Source of the DNA: Clostridia bacterium
Lineage (GTDB): Bacteria; Bacillota; Clostridia; TANB77; CAG-465
Direction: 5' to 3'
NCBI GenBank assembly: GCA_900772475.1
Contig: CAAHEI010000097.1
Coordinates: 1 to 12,962 of the forward strand
DNA length: 12,962 nt
Within the stretch, counting starts at the first letter, position 1. The number at the start of each line of letters is the position of its first letter. A model generated the notes under the pieces. The model was not told the origin of the DNA and did no database searches. It worked only from the letters and a program-made list of their open reading frames with translations. A program made the position numbers and the translations under genes. This document shows positions 12,842 to 12,962 of the stretch, one piece after another.

Positions 12842-12962
12842 TTTTGTCGAAAAAGGCGATGAAAAGTAGTCCAAACCAAGAAATTGCGATGGATAGAGGC
12901 CTAGAACAACGACCGTTAAAGAAAAGAGTGGCCTAGAGATAGGTGGAAACTTAAATACAACA
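12842..12962 (+). other. Unidentified structured-looking segment, cut by window end
   Basis: No reading frame, and clearly richer in G+C than the preceding 100 bases. AGGCC (12897-12901) can pair with GGCCT (12930-12934), and GGCCTAGA occurs twice (12898-12905 and 12930-12937). The phrases CCAAACCAAG, GCGATGGATAG and CTAGAGATAGGTGGAAAC recall domain I of some reverse-transcriptase-coding group II introns. However, the GTGYG 5' end is not evident, so this stays a guess until the sequence beyond the window is seen. Confidence 0.3.

Overview
The window comes from a very AT-rich, low-GC Gram-positive bacterium, most likely a gut-type clostridium or relative. The reasons are A/T-ending codons with AGA arginine and GGA glycine, strong AGGAGG-type ribosome binding sites, TTGACA/TATAAT-like promoters with 16-17 bp spacers, tRNAs with encoded CCA, short rho-independent terminators and a group IIC intron. 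No species can be named from the sequence alone. The standard genetic code fits: tryptophan is read from TGG, and TAA, TAG and TGA all end genes.

Layout. (1) Bases 1-582 are the 3' end of a gene for a formylglycine-generating-enzyme/C-type-lectin-fold domain. Its last 138 bases switch abruptly to NNT/NNC codons, and a hairpin follows within a few bases. This is what the variable region of a diversity-generating retroelement (DGR) target looks like, although no template repeat or reverse transcriptase lies in the window. (2) Bases 673-2350 hold an ABC-F ATPase of the YkpA/YbiT type with its own promoter and terminator. (3) Bases 2340-4172 are a patchwork: tRNA-Arg(UCU), a stereotyped trailer/terminator cassette, a decayed gene resembling a serine-recombinase C-terminus with two in-frame stops, a three-hairpin RNA-like element, a reverse-strand GNAT acetyltransferase, and a small gene fragment with foreign codon use that ends at a strong terminator. 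(4) Directly behind that terminator, at 4174-4826, sits a 653-base group IIC intron without its reverse transcriptase/maturase. (5) From 4834 a promoter drives a large Wzy/O-antigen-ligase-like membrane protein. (6) A compact operon follows: secG, rnr, an unknown four-helix membrane protein and trmB, covering preprotein export, RNA decay and tRNA modification. (7) Then come tRNA-His and tRNA-Gln from one promoter, a second trailer cassette, and a small multi-helix membrane protein with an unusual duplicated leader. (8) The last 460 bases have no gene. They hold a perfect 13-bp hairpin, a good promoter with no open reading frame behind it that ends in a third, tRNA-less trailer cassette, and an unidentified structured-looking segment cut by the window edge.

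The housekeeping block (secG-rnr-orf-trmB and the tRNAs) is ordinary. The interest lies in the flanks: a probable remote DGR target, a stripped group IIC intron that depends on outside help, an unassigned structured RNA beside recombinase debris, and a tRNA-trailer cassette that appears once in an orphan transcription unit.
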